DNA from: Batillaria attramentaria
Taxonomy: Eukaryota > Mollusca > Gastropoda > Batillariidae
Assembly (NCBI GenBank): GCA_018292915.2
Contig: JACVVK020000032.1
Coordinates: 1,827,501-1,891,500, forward strand
DNA length: 64,000 nucleotides
Direction of reading: 5' to 3'
Part shown: positions 24,922 through 33,573 of the stretch, piece by piece
Layout of the letters: each line of letters starts with the position of its first letter
How positions within the stretch are numbered: the first letter of the stretch is position 1
Translations under genes and position numbers: made by a program
Notes under the pieces: generated by a model
Databases searched by the model: none
Told to the model about the DNA's origin: nothing
Seen by the model: the letters and a program-made list of their open reading frames with translations, nothing else

Positions 24922-26106
24922 GCTGCCCCAACTCTTTTGCCAGTTCCAGCAGTTCCAGTGGTGTTTCTCCCAGGTAATGGGTGGAATCCACGGAGGGCTC
25001 GGAAGCTGGGGCAATTTTTCACAGTTTTCTGCATCTACAAGACCTCAATAAAAACTAGGTGAGTAGCTCAAGTACCCTTGGACAGCAAAGGGGACACCAA
25101 GGCTTGGCATTTAGCAGGATGAGAAGACCATTAACACAGTAATTTGACTCACCAGCGACTGTTGCACTGACAGTGCAGGTGCAGTGAGGATGCTGCGTAA
25201 CCCATTGCCATTGACGGTGGGGTCGTGAGGCACCAGCAGCTGCCGGTCTGTGGACTGACCATTAATGGAGTCCACCAGGTCCTCCTCCGTTGACTGAGGT
25301 GAGGAAGCAAGGGGTAACAACTCCTCTGGGGAGTGCTAAAGGGAGAGAACAAAAACCAAACTTGAATATCTAACCACTGAAGAGCAAAGGCGCCAAAGTT
25401 GGAAGTTGGCCAACTGCAACTCCCTCCATCTGGGTGAAATCTTTAACAGTGGGATTTGTCAGGTGTGCACTATTGTACCCAGAACAGACAACTTGTCTTT
25501 TCTCTCTCCTGAACTAAATAAAAGGAATCCAGGAACAGCAGGACATAAAGCCGACGCTGAATACTGACTGGAACTAAGAAAGTACATTTTGCAGTCTTCA
25601 TGTAAAGTGCGTTGAAGCTACATCAGTGCCATCGGTCCCGAGGTAATGACTTTCGCTAAAGGCTGCTGAAGTGTCAGAAAGGCTCCAACAACAGAATGTC
25701 AAAATGCTGTGAGAAGCTAAAAGCTATGAGGCAGTAAATAGGAGAAATCTGCAAAATGTTGACCATGGCATTTTGTTAAGTTGCTACCTAAAAAGAAGAA
25801 AGCTTTCAGGATTTCAGCTAATTATTTAAAATCCTTTTTTCATGGTTCTTTATTTTTTTCTTTTCTTTTTTTTAAACAAACGAATACAGCACATGATACA
25901 AATGAGCAAAGTACATAAGGTTCATATACAAGGGTCATGCACAGAAACTCATTAGCAAGCTGTCATATCAAAGTGATATTTGTGATCATGATCATTCAAA
26001 GAAAAACATTGTTTTCAAACTAAGGTACAACCGGAAAAAAAAGGAACAAAAGCAGTTGCTTAAGAAATACCTTTTCCTTTTTGTGGTCCCGTCCATGAAA
26101 AGCCAT
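2417..26106 (-). CDS. SLC4A2-like: SLC4-family anion exchanger (AE2/AE3-like), N-terminal part, 14 coding exons
   Basis: Fourteen minus-strand exons each have AG acceptors and GT donors, and their phases fit through every junction, giving about 882 codons from an ATG at 26106. The product matches the N-terminal cytoplasmic region of SLC4 chloride/bicarbonate exchangers. Recognisable blocks are [11 protein letters not shown] and [12 protein letters not shown], the FVRLAEG/VPLPVRF segment, [13 protein letters not shown] and the VLPPGDW block. The family exchanges Cl- for HCO3- at the plasma membrane and controls intracellular pH; in invertebrates it can also supply bicarbonate for calcification. 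The cytoplasmic part is longer than the roughly 700 residues of vertebrate AE2, mainly in its low-complexity acidic/basic half. The dozen-plus-span membrane domain is not in the window and should lie to the left. Paralogue choice (AE2 or AE3) rests on recalled similarity; the family call is secure. Confidence 0.93.
2956..3249 (-). CDS. SLC4A2-like: Coding exon 13, band 3 cytoplasmic domain (98 codons)
   Basis: Acceptor TGTGCAG, donor CAG|GTATGG, phase 0-0. It encodes residues 723-820 with [50 protein letters not shown] and [17 protein letters not shown]. These match the AE2 blocks IPENAEATVVLVGCVEF, AFVRLREAVEL, VRFLFLLLGP and [17 protein letters not shown]. Confidence 0.97.
3250..9105. other. 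Large intron between coding exons 13 and 12
   Basis: No coding signal. It holds the 80-bp satellite array (4113-5483). A diverged pair of about 90-bp direct repeats lies at about 6690-6790 and 6830-6915, both with TTTGAGCCAC and AGGTGAGAATTT. Homopolymers occur at about 7449 (C) and 8513-8550 (G). The remainder is unremarkable. Confidence 0.6.
4113..5483. repeat. 80-bp satellite array, about 17 copies
   Basis: An 80-base unit (core GTAGACGTGCGGTAGTTACA, then TTCTATGCTAGTC) repeats from 4113 to 5483. Two blocks differ by linked changes. Units up to about 4520 read TATCCGTTGCTGTCAAAGTG; later units read TTTCCGTTGCTTTCAAAGC, which creates the palindrome TTGCTTTCAAAGCAA. One unit near 4610 has a small insertion. 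The array is wholly intronic in the SLC4 gene. Confidence 0.96.
9106..9280 (-). CDS. SLC4A2-like: Coding exon 12, variable linker (phase 2-0)
   Basis: Acceptor CTTTCAG, donor ATG|GTAGGT. Encodes residues 664-722: [28 protein letters not shown], then a Lys/Asp-rich stretch ending VKVDVDNNM. It fills the position of the AE2 linker containing SLGSLLGHHHG. Sequence similarity is weak apart from that, as expected for a linker. Confidence 0.88.
13731..13911. mobile_element. Small MITE, copy 1 (TGTTCCTTA ends)
   Basis: Starts CACTGTTCCTTACAGC and ends AATAAGGAACACTG, so the ends are inverted repeats. The interior matches the copy at 14793-14952. The 3' end carries an extra AAGGAACAATAAGG duplication. 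It lies just after a (GT)n/(G)n run in the intron between coding exons 12 and 11. Confidence 0.65.
14444..14579 (-). CDS. SLC4A2-like: Coding exon 11, band 3 cytoplasmic domain
   Basis: Acceptor TTGTGCAG, donor CACAA|GTAAGG (phase 1-2). Encodes residues 619-663: [20 protein letters not shown], then [20 protein letters not shown]. It corresponds to AVLLDLDQQTLPGVAHQVVE...RALLLKHSH in vertebrate AE2. The frame is hidden in a six-frame view because the exon is short and entered out of phase. Confidence 0.95.
14793..14952. mobile_element. Small MITE, copy 2 (TGTTCCTCA ends)
   Basis: About 160 bases with inverted ends CAGTGTTCCTCA and TAAGGAACACTG. Interior GCTTTCAAAACTATGGGT..GTCAAATTCAGAGGGTCATTT is shared with copy 1. 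Flanking CCTAT occurs on both sides, a possible 5-base target-site duplication. Superfamily is undecided. Confidence 0.7.
15066..15246 (-). CDS. SLC4A2-like: Coding exon 10, band 3 cytoplasmic domain core
   Basis: Acceptor TTATCTAG, donor CAAG|GTGAGA. It encodes residues 559-618 with [28 protein letters not shown] and [19 protein letters not shown]. These are nearly identical to the diagnostic start of the Band 3 cytoplasmic domain in AE2 and leave little doubt about the family. Confidence 0.97.
15480..15914 (+). mobile_element. LINE 3' end (TCA-tail family), copy A
   Basis: Closely matches 56785-57191: the last codons of a reverse-transcriptase ORF (CTTCTACGTTTAAGCGTGCA, CAGTACCTGATGGATCGCAC), the 3'UTR, GATAAATAAAGTTTCATC and a (TCA)n tail. 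It is 5'-truncated. It is preceded by (TC)n at about 15440-15479 and followed by TC-rich repeats to about 15945. Confidence 0.9.
16192..16340 (-). CDS. SLC4A2-like: Coding exon 9, lysine-rich linker (phase 1-0)
   Basis: Acceptor TTTGCAG; donor GAG|GTTCGT, a weak match to consensus. It encodes residues 509-558, starting [12 protein letters not shown], equivalent to SHRFEDVPGVRR of AE2. A basic stretch follows ([14 protein letters not shown]), then SPHE, which leads into VFVELDEL of the next exon. Confidence 0.93.
16752..16957 (-). CDS. SLC4A2-like: Coding exon 8, His/Arg-rich (phase 2-1)
   Basis: Acceptor ACATTAG, donor CCA|GTAAGT. Encodes residues 440-508: [15 protein letters not shown], then [19 protein letters not shown]. 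The end aligns with the vertebrate AE2 segment VPTDEIEAQTLATADLDLM (recalled), so the conserved cytoplasmic domain is entered here. Confidence 0.92.
17941..18115 (-). CDS. SLC4A2-like: Coding exon 7, Ser/Thr-rich (phase 1-2)
   Basis: Acceptor TGTCCAG and a weaker donor GGCAG|GTTGGT. It encodes residues 382-439, first [17 protein letters not shown], then a Ser/Thr/Ala run ([16 protein letters not shown]) ending HRTGR. The internal AAGATGGCC is a plausible alternative start. The weak donor is supported only by exact phase agreement with coding exon 8 (AG|A gives Arg). Confidence 0.8.
18545..18857 (-). CDS. SLC4A2-like: Coding exon 6 (phase 0-1)
   Basis: Acceptor TTGGCAG, donor GTAG|GTGAGT. It encodes residues 278-381 and begins VGFFLGGDN, aligning with the VQFFLQEDD block of vertebrate AE2. 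It continues through an acidic, Ser/Pro/Ala-rich disordered segment. The intron between this exon and coding exon 5 carries the truncated RTE-type LINE. The 313-base length leaves one base, completed by GT in the next exon to give Gly. Confidence 0.88.
19878..20956 (+). mobile_element. RTE-like LINE fragment inside the SLC4 intron
   Basis: A 5'-truncated non-LTR retrotransposon, opposite in strand to the host gene. It is open for about 358 codons from [11 protein letters not shown] to the stop near 20953. Reverse-transcriptase blocks visible are [12 protein letters not shown], the catalytic FADD (about residue 117 counted from the upstream Met at 19820) and [12 protein letters not shown]-terminal motifs [17 protein letters not shown] and [10 protein letters not shown] are typical of the RTE/BovB group. 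The 12-base ACTTGCAAGGTC occurs at 19866-19877 and 20957-20968, an exact target-site duplication. The tail is a short (TAAG)n. The endonuclease is missing, so the copy cannot move itself. An intact frame suggests a fairly recent insertion. Confidence 0.93.
21035..21226 (-). CDS. SLC4A2-like: Coding exon 5, acidic (64 codons, phase 0-0)
   Basis: Acceptor ACTCCAG, donor GCG|GTGAGT. Encodes residues 214-277: a strongly acidic start ([16 protein letters not shown]), [12 protein letters not shown], then a Ser/Pro-rich tail. Continues the acidic region typical of AE2 N-termini. No folded domain is evident. Confidence 0.88.
21431..21513. repeat. (GT)n microsatellite, about 40 units, in the intron upstream of coding exon 4
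   Basis: Nearly uninterrupted GT repeat between coding exons 5 and 4, followed by CCTGTGTGCGGG. Confidence 0.97.
21951..22159 (-). CDS. SLC4A2-like: Coding exon 4 with 14-lysine tract (phase 1-0)
   Basis: Acceptor CCACCAG, donor GAG|GTAAGG. It encodes residues 144-213: [13 protein letters not shown], then an uninterrupted run of 14 lysines at about residues 175-188 written as mixed AAG/AAA codons, then [14 protein letters not shown]. The order His-rich, basic, 'PTI-EE' acidic is the same as in vertebrate AE2 (RRRKTP...TPTIEEGEEDEDE). The polylysine is therefore an expansion of a conserved basic patch, probably by trinucleotide slippage. Confidence 0.9.
22198..22419 (+). mobile_element. LINE 3' UTR (TCA-tail family), copy B
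   Basis: Only the 3'UTR is present: TTTTGACCTGATGGATGATT, then TTGATAAATAAAGTTTCGTC and (ATC)n. Same family as 15480-15914 and 56352-57191. Unlike those, it has no (TC)n flanks. Confidence 0.85.
22774..22835 (+). mobile_element. Fragment of tRNA-SINE family 2
   Basis: GCGTGTGATTCATGCGAGCA followed by GGGTTCAGTT and CTGAGCCAG matches the 3' half of the SINE at 57513-57893 and the fragment at 49305-49483. It is short and diverged. Confidence 0.55.
22885..23173 (-). mobile_element. tRNA-derived SINE, family 3
   Basis: Read on the minus strand it begins GGGGTGAGCGGTGGTCTAAT with an A-box-like TAGGTAGCGC and a B-box GGGTTCGAGCCC. A body with CTCCAGGTTATCCGGC follows. This is a tRNA-like head on an unrelated body, as expected for a polymerase III SINE. 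One copy only in this window. Confidence 0.75.
23199..23409 (-). CDS. SLC4A2-like: Coding exon 3 (phase 0-1)
   Basis: Acceptor TTCGCAG and donor GCCA|GTGAGT. Encodes residues 74-143 with [19 protein letters not shown] and [17 protein letters not shown]. The FHYH...Y segment resembles the vertebrate AE2 block before its histidine-rich stretch (FEYHRQSSHHIHHPL, recalled). The 211-base length gives phase 1, completed as a Ser codon by the next exon. Confidence 0.88.
23776..23870 (+). mobile_element. Possible LINE 3' end with (CTTGA)n-type tail
   Basis: After a (TA)n tract, the sequence ends AGAAAATAAACTTGGCTTGA and then CTTGACTTGGCTTGG. An AATAAA followed directly by a short tandem tail resembles the LINE 3' ends elsewhere in the window. 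No coding part remains. Confidence 0.45.
25153..25335 (-). CDS. SLC4A2-like: Coding exon 2 (61 codons, phase 0-0)
   Basis: CCCTTTAG acceptor and CTG|GTGAGT donor. It encodes residues 13-73, an acidic and polar stretch beginning [12 protein letters not shown] with [13 protein letters not shown] in the middle. No domain is recognised. This agrees with the poorly conserved extreme N-terminus of AE-type exchangers. Exact multiple-of-three length (183) supports the frame. Confidence 0.8.
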
Positions 26107-26133
26107 GGTGATTTCTTGCCTAAGTATTACGGC
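26071..26133 (-). CDS. SLC4A2-like: Coding exon 1: 5'UTR end and start codon
   Basis: Reading minus, a TTTCAG acceptor precedes 27 bases of leader and then ACCATGG, an ideal Kozak context, at 26106-26104. Twelve codons follow ([12 protein letters not shown]) before a GTATTT donor, phase 0. The exon has its own acceptor, so at least one further non-coding 5' exon must lie at higher coordinates. The start is inferred from Kozak context and from frame continuity with the next exon. An alternative ATG in a good context exists in coding exon 7 and could serve a shorter isoform. Confidence 0.75.
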
Positions 26134-26505
26134 CTGAAACATGCAATAAAAGAGAACACATTTTAAAAAAATTCCATGAACACGATTAAACTGTGCTGCT
26201 GACTGAAATTTGAAAGAAATAACCAGACACATACACACTGTCATCTCCAAACAACATCAGTTATGTTTCAAAGACCGTACATGAGTAGCACTGGTGACTT
26301 GATAGGTTGCTATGCTCTCAAACAAATGTCAAGATGCCTGGAATGGTATCAGGACTGACAGATGTTGGCCTGTTTGAAATAGTGTCACGTGTGGCCTTGC
26401 TGTCTGTAAGAAAGCCGTCTAAACTTCCAAAGGTTATCACAAAAATTTAAGGGAAAAACAAAAAACACTGAGATTACACCTGCCTACATGTGATCTGTAA
26501 GCAGT

Positions 26506-26686
26506 GTGGGTGGGTGGGTGTTTGAGAGTTTAACATCCTTTTCCATCAAGTAAGGGTGATACATGTATCAAAGACGGGGGCAACGAGAAAAAGGCCAGCA
26601 CAATATTTGGCCCCAGCCGGGATTCAAACTCACGACTCGAGCACTGAAAGTCCAACGCTCTACCATTCGGCCACCCCAGCTCCCCC
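26506..26686 (-). mobile_element. tRNA-SINE family 1 copy
   Basis: Head at the high coordinate: GGGGGAGCTGGGGTGGCCGA on the minus strand, tail (GGGT)n at 26506 on the plus strand. Slightly diverged (TTCAAACTCACGACTCGAGC). Flanks GTAAGCAG and GTTAGCAG may be a decayed target-site duplication. It is the only family 1 copy near the SLC4 coding exons. Confidence 0.85.
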
Positions 26687-29362
26687 ATTTGTTAGCAGAG
26701 ATCCTCTCCCAACCCATGAAAATAGTGAGTTTGGGTGGTTGCTGTGATTGCTTTGTGTGTCAGGGTTTGTTGGGGTTTTTTTGTCTGGGTTTGTTTGTTT
26801 TTTTATATATATATATACTTCTTTTTTTTAATATAAGGGAGGCAATTTGATTGGACAGACCAAATTTGACTGCACTATGCAGCAATTACCAGTGTCCTTG
26901 TTATTTTCCGACATCATATGCGCCGTTACTGGATTTCCCTCACCACCACCCCAGCCATCTACCCCCCCCCCCCCCCCTCTCGGCCTCTGAAACTGTGAAA
27001 AGGTCTAAGGTCTCAAAATCAGAGTTCTTAACTGCTGGCTTGGCTTTACACTTCCTGTACACGTAAGAGACATGCACCTGCGCGCGCTTCTGAAATTGGA
27101 TCGGTCACCTGACCGCTTTTGTGACAGGTTATTGACCTGAAAACTCTTTCAAGATAACTATCAGACGTCGAATCAGCGAAACTTTATCGCAGGCGAACAT
27201 GTTTGGCGCAACTTTGGTGCACTCTACGCGCAACCTACTGTCGCCGGGTACACCTACCCAGATCCCTGCCGGGTAGTGTCCCTACCGCACGTAATCTGAC
27301 CCATCTGCGTGGTCTCGCGCCTGGTACATGTACCTCGATTCCCCCTACCCCCATCCCCACCCCTCTCTCTGTATCTCTTTCAATCTTATGACATGTAAAT
27401 TAAATTATCGTTGTATAAGCAGTTAGCAACGACAGGCGTGTAACATGGCGATGTCACAAACAATGCCGAAATCTTCACTGTTGTAAATCAAATGCTCCCT
27501 CTCCCTCTCTCTCTCCCAACCTGTCTCGTGACATAAGAATGATACGCGCACAGCACTCAACACGACCAAGTTTGCTTGGTCATGGCCGAAAGAGTATGGC
27601 TACCATTATACGCTAATGTATGTGCAGCACGACAAATATTTGACAGCTAAGTCAGCAAAAGGAAAGGCGGCGTGGCCTGCCATTTACACGGTATGCCGAT
27701 CTCAACTCTAAATGCAAACTTCTGCCGTGCGGTCACCGTTTACAATGCCGAGGTCGTGTATATAGACCTAAAATAGGCGAGAGGACAGATTTGTGAATGG
27801 CACGGATGTCTCCGATCCGTTCGTGTTAAGCGTTAACTTTCTTTTGCTTGCTTGCTTTACTTCCTTCGAGAACGGCCCCCGTTTTAATTTACAACACCTC
27901 CCCCCACTCTGACCGTGACTTGCTGACGCCTCCGGTGTATACAATTTACCGGCTGCTAGCAGATCAAGCTGGCACACATCTCCTCCCTTCCAGACAAAAA
28001 AAAAAAAAAAAGCGCGCCACCATGTTTGACGTTCTTTCTTACAGTCACACCTCTTGTGAAGTGGTTGACGTGTAATCGAAAAGAGTTTTTCGTTTAATTG
28101 CTCCCATTACTAGCACAGCACTATTTATACCATTGTATAATATTTCAATTGTATACTTTATTTATGTGAGGAGGAGGAAATAAATATAAATGAAAAAAAA
28201 AGTCTGTGTTGCTCATTTATTTTACTTGTGTAAAGTCAGGGTCTATACCAAGCATAGTCTTCAGTCTGAACCTCAAGAAATAAACATCAGTATTTCTCAC
28301 AATAGGTCTATCTTCTTCGTTTTCGACTTCTTTTATTCCCCCCCCCCCCCAACTGAATAAAAAAAAAAAAACACCACCACCACCAAAACAAAAAACAAAA
28401 AAAAACAAAAACGACAGCATGAAAATATCTATAAAGCGCCCAACAAATGATCTGCCACCGCCACCATCATCAAAAGACTGCCCAAAGCGCTAATACAAAA
28501 CAAACACTAATGCGAAACAAACACTTCTTGAATGAGTAAACCTACATTGGATGCATGCCATAACTACGTCACAGTGAAATAATGCCCCTCCTTCGAAAAC
28601 AGACTACGCGCCCGAGAGAGATAATATATATTTCGTGTCGTGCCTCCTCGCACTGTAAAGAGATGTTCAACTTCTCCCAGTATCGGAATGTATTTTATGG
28701 CTCGGGTCGCCTGACACGACCACAAATCTCAAGCTGGGAGCCAAACCGAGCTCTCGCGCGTCCCAAGGCCGTTTGTCGCCAAATGTTTTCCACACTGGGC
28801 TCGCTCGTTCACTAAACAGTAACAGTAGCACATGCACGGCATCTAGTCCCCGACTTTTGTTCTCACATTCACCAGCTGTGCATGCTAACCTGACGTTTGT
28901 GGGGGCCGAAAATAAGTCTAGTGACATGGGACGCTCCGAGAGAAGTGGTGGTTTGATGTGTACACGTTGGCAACCACTAACGGCGGCTGTGTCCGCAATA
29001 TATCGAACCTGAACTGTGGGGCGAAAAGCAATATAATTTTTACTTATTCTTTCGGCTGTTCGTGCATAAGTATGTATCTATATGTCGCTGCCTCATGGTT
29101 GAAACAACAGCATTACTCTTCATTTTGTGACAATACAAGCCGGTGTCTCGTGAGATGGAACGCAGTGTGACGTCATGAATTTCTGGCTGCAAGGTGAAGG
29201 CCACGGCCACCTACCACGGCACGTACTGCGACTGTCATCTTCAGTACTGCAGTAAAACGCTTGACAGGAGGGCGTTGGATCTTACACAAGATTTAAACGC
29301 CATTTCAAAGTTTACCTCGTGATTTTGGAAAAAAAAACCAATAGTGGCAGCGAAGGAATAAG

Positions 29363-29437
<75 letters not shown>

Positions 29438-30358
29438 AAGTCTACCCAGTACGTTTCATCAATGCCGTTTTCTTCCACAAGAGATGACATTTCTTTCTCC
29501 CTTTCCGTTACACTCACTGTTCACATAGAGTCAAAACTGTTTCGCTCGATTCAATCCTGGCACAATTCCCCAGGCAAGTATGCAGCAGAAAAGGGAGGGT
29601 GAGGGGGGAAAAATCACCCTCCAGGCCAGACAATGGCAATAAAGGCCGTCTTGTGCTGCGACATACCGCGTCATAAAGGCGGCGTGATTAACTTATCAAA
29701 GCTACCGTATTACGAGTGCTATTCCGAATTCGCCGTCTCCTCCCAGTGAGGGTTTGATTCCTGTGACGTCCCTTTGCACATAAAATGCCGTCGACCCTCT
29801 ATTCCACCCCGCAGATCAAGCCTTCTGTTCGGGTTCCCAAGAGCTATACGGCTTTACCCGCGCCGAACAGAACAAGGTATTCAAAACGATGAACAACTCA
29901 ACACAGTGTGTAGCGAAATGGCAAAATGGTCCTCAATGCTCCCCGACGAACCAAAAGTGGAAAAGAAAAAAAATGATGAACAAACCAACAACTGGTCCTT
30001 TTAGTTTCCCATCCTGCGAGTATCGACTTTGTCGCTCTCCACAAGCGGTAGGTGGAGTGAACAACCGGCGCCTTCTGTGATCGTTGATTAAAACGTTTAT
30101 GGTTATAAAATTGGGATTGAAGTGCTATCTCGCGGAAAGAGTTGAGGCTTGATCGACAGCCGCCGGAGAACTGTACACTACAGCCATTGGCAAAGCTAAC
30201 AAGACCTTGGAGCTAGTATGCCACCGTCGGGATGCCACCCTAGCGAAGGGGCAGAAGAAGAAGAAGAAGAAAAACAGTGATGGCGAAATTGGATCATGTT
30301 TTCCCCATCTACAAACGGCAAACAAGAAAGTCGGTGAAAGCCACTGTGCCACAAGAAG

Positions 30359-30429
<71 letters not shown>

Positions 30430-31999
30430 ATCCTGTCATCGGAAGTAAAATTTATTACTCATTCCACCGACCCCCTACTCAGCAGTGCAAAGATTAAAAC
30501 TCACTGATACATTACTGCACGCTGGCAAGGGATGGCCATACAAGGAAGCTTCTTCAGTCGTTGTGCTAATAAAATACTGTAACGTCTTTGTTTTACGTCT
30601 TCCTTTTACGAATGAAATACTGTAACGGTTGTGATGAACTCTTGGTCACACGCCATGTGAAATAACTGTCTTCTTATCTGCACTCTTTTCCCTACAGATG
30701 CTTTATTCAGACACATACAAATATATATCTACCTTATCGTCCTTACCGTCCTTATCTAAAAAGAGCTAAGCGCTTGGCTTTAATGAGCACTTAGGCCATT
30801 GTTTTTGACGGTAGATGTGTGTCTGCCTAGCTAAGTTACTAAAACAAGGCATATCTTACACTGAGACAAACACAAAAGACCAACAAACTGAAAAGAAGAA
30901 GAACAACAACATGCGGACGACCTATGCACCAATCACTGTGGAATATCACGAATATATCGAGCCTGCTGCATGCAATCGCTCCTAAACTTGAATTCACCGC
31001 TCCGCTGACACTGTTTATGAGACTCCATGGGATAAGACAGATGAACACAGGACCACCAGGTATGATTAACAAACACCTCGCGACCTTACGTGATCAACGT
31101 GATCGTCTGCAGCGCTCCTCACGCGGCGCAACCCCCGCATTTTCACAGGTGTCATAGGGAAGCGAACGGCGCAACAGATTACGTGTTCTCGTACGACCAC
31201 CACCCGACGGAGATACCAAGCGTCCACTGATAAACCAGCATTCTGACCCCGCCTGTGCCAGCATCCGAACAGGCGATACAGCCAGACTAGAATGGTCTGT
31301 AATAACACCACACTCAGTTATAAACAAGATGACCTTCATGGGTGCCTCTTCATCTTTTGCAGCACCCTCCCTCTCGCACACTCTTTCCCTCCTTCCCCCC
31401 ATCTTTCCCAGCCAGCTCGGCCCAGACAGCCACCACCATCCCCGACGTTATGCAGGTGTCGAACAAGAATGCACAGGATTTTTTTTTTCTTTCAGTTCTT
31501 ACATAACAAAGGGCAAAGTATATGAAGCACAAGGAATGAGGAAACGCAGTACGTACGAAACATGAAATGCCAAAAGAGGTCGCCGACCTCACATGTGAGC
31601 TAAAGGCGGCTTCCGTTAGTAGGAGGCCTTCTAACCTTTTCCGAAAAAGAAAAAGCAAAAGCCGAAGAAACGTGCTGTTCAAGGTGTCTCTCTATTGCTG
31701 CAGCGGGAGTAAGGTAACGGCCGGAGCGATTTACGTTGTAAAGTAAACACCTAGTCCACGTAAGATCAATAAGGCGCCAGCCGCAGTCCGACCATCTTCA
31801 TCTACTTAGTGCTACCGCCTCTACTCCACCTCCACCACCACCCCACCCCTCTCTTCTTCTTCTTCTTGGTTCTTCTTCTCTGCCTTTTTCCGTAATTTAG
31901 CACAGGTAACTGATACTGAGAGGGGCACTTGTGCCAACAACTATCGCGGTTGAAAAATAAAGTCCCCCCCCCTCTCTCTCTCTCTCTCTCTCGCACGCA

Positions 32000-32050
<51 letters not shown>

Positions 32051-32725
32051 CCCATGGTCAGTACTGTGCCCAGTAAACAATCAAAGATAGGAGTTATAAT
32101 TATGGTTGTCTGAACTGGCTCAATGCATCACCATCCACAAAACGCTGTAAAACAAGATGCCAGCGCCACTCACCTACAGCTGCGAACCAGATACTGGATT
32201 CAAGGTATGTAGTGAACCTCGCAACGGGTGACTGTCACAGTCTTCGATGAACAACTGACAATGAGCGCTCCAGCCCGACTGTCGCTCCAACCGATACCAC
32301 GGATCCACAAGCAAAGCACCAAAACCAAATTTTGGTCCGCACTTTTAACTTACCACGACTGAGTTCAAAATCGCTGCTCGGTGCTTGCTTCAACGCTGGA
32401 ACAGTAGCAAGAGCCCTGCCCAGTCACGAGATAGTGTTACGTCATATGTCAAGTTCAAATCTGGATATTTCATTTGTATTCGGCCCGATGTTTGGAAAAC
32501 ATCTGCGGTGTCATCGCATTTTCCCACAGACAACTTTTACTACTGAGCAGTGGCCATCACCGTAGTTCAGGAAGGGACACGGCAGCCTCGTTGTAAAGCC
32601 TGCGTAATTCAGCCGATTCCAGGCAGCGGTATCTGCAATGTTTGCACTAAAACTTAGGAACCATACCAAAACCTCTACTAGATACGGACCATTACTTTCT
32701 AACCACTCAACTACACACACGCGCG

Positions 32726-32788
<63 letters not shown>

Positions 32789-33291
32789 CGAAAAAAACAA
32801 ACAAACTGAAAAACGAAAAAAAAAAAAAAAAAAAAGCTGCATACACTGGCACAGCCGAAAGTTGAAAAAGAAATACTAAAGAGTTTTTCTTTTCTTTTTC
32901 TTTCTCCTTCAAAACGAATTCCACAATTCCGTGACCCAAACAACCTTACTAATTAACTGTATAAGTAAAGGGGCCTCTCTCTCTCTCTCTCTCTGCTGCT
33001 GCTGCTGCTGCGTCAGTGACAGTATACGTTCCGGACAAAACAGTTTAAACGCCTGTGTGCCAGTTTGGAACCAAAACATGCGAGAAACTGAATGAGAAGG
33101 GCAACACGTGGTGGGAATACCGTTCCCCACGCGCACTATTCCTGGTCGTACACCCGGCAACAGTTTAGACAGGAGGGCGACAATGACGGGCACAACCGAA
33201 GCCAAAATACGCCCGGCCCCACCGCCTGGTTCAATTTTTGTTTGTGTAGCCGAACGTGTGACGCCTACAGACAAAATAATTCCCACAAACT

Positions 33292-33573
33292 GCCACCGGA
33301 GTTCTGCTGCCAGACACGACACCGACTTGCGTTTCAATTAAAGGCCCCTCTTCCGAAATCACTATCTAGGCTCATAGATCGATCCGAGCTGGTGTTTTTG
33401 GTGGTGTGTAACATCGCATGACTACGACACACGCCACCGGAGTTCTGCTGCCAGACACGACACCGACTTGCGTTTCAATTAAAGGCCCCTCTTCCGAAAT
33501 CACTATGTAGGCTCATAGATCGATCCGAGCTGGTGTTTTTGGTGGTGTGTAACATCGCATGACTACGACACAT
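33292..33573. repeat. Recent 141-bp tandem duplication
   Basis: Two adjacent copies (33292-33432 and 33433-33573) begin GCCACCGGAGTTCTGCTGCC and run through CGCATGACTACGACAC. Only about one internal difference was seen (ACTATCTAGG versus ACTATGTAGG), plus the ends. Confidence 0.93.

Noticed and set aside
29305..29602. Long Cys-Val or Thr-His ORFs across microsatellites (also at 2, 21302, 30125, 37812, 45981, 56088, 58883, 61176)
   Set aside because: These frames only translate (GT)n or (CA)n repeats and show no other coding features.
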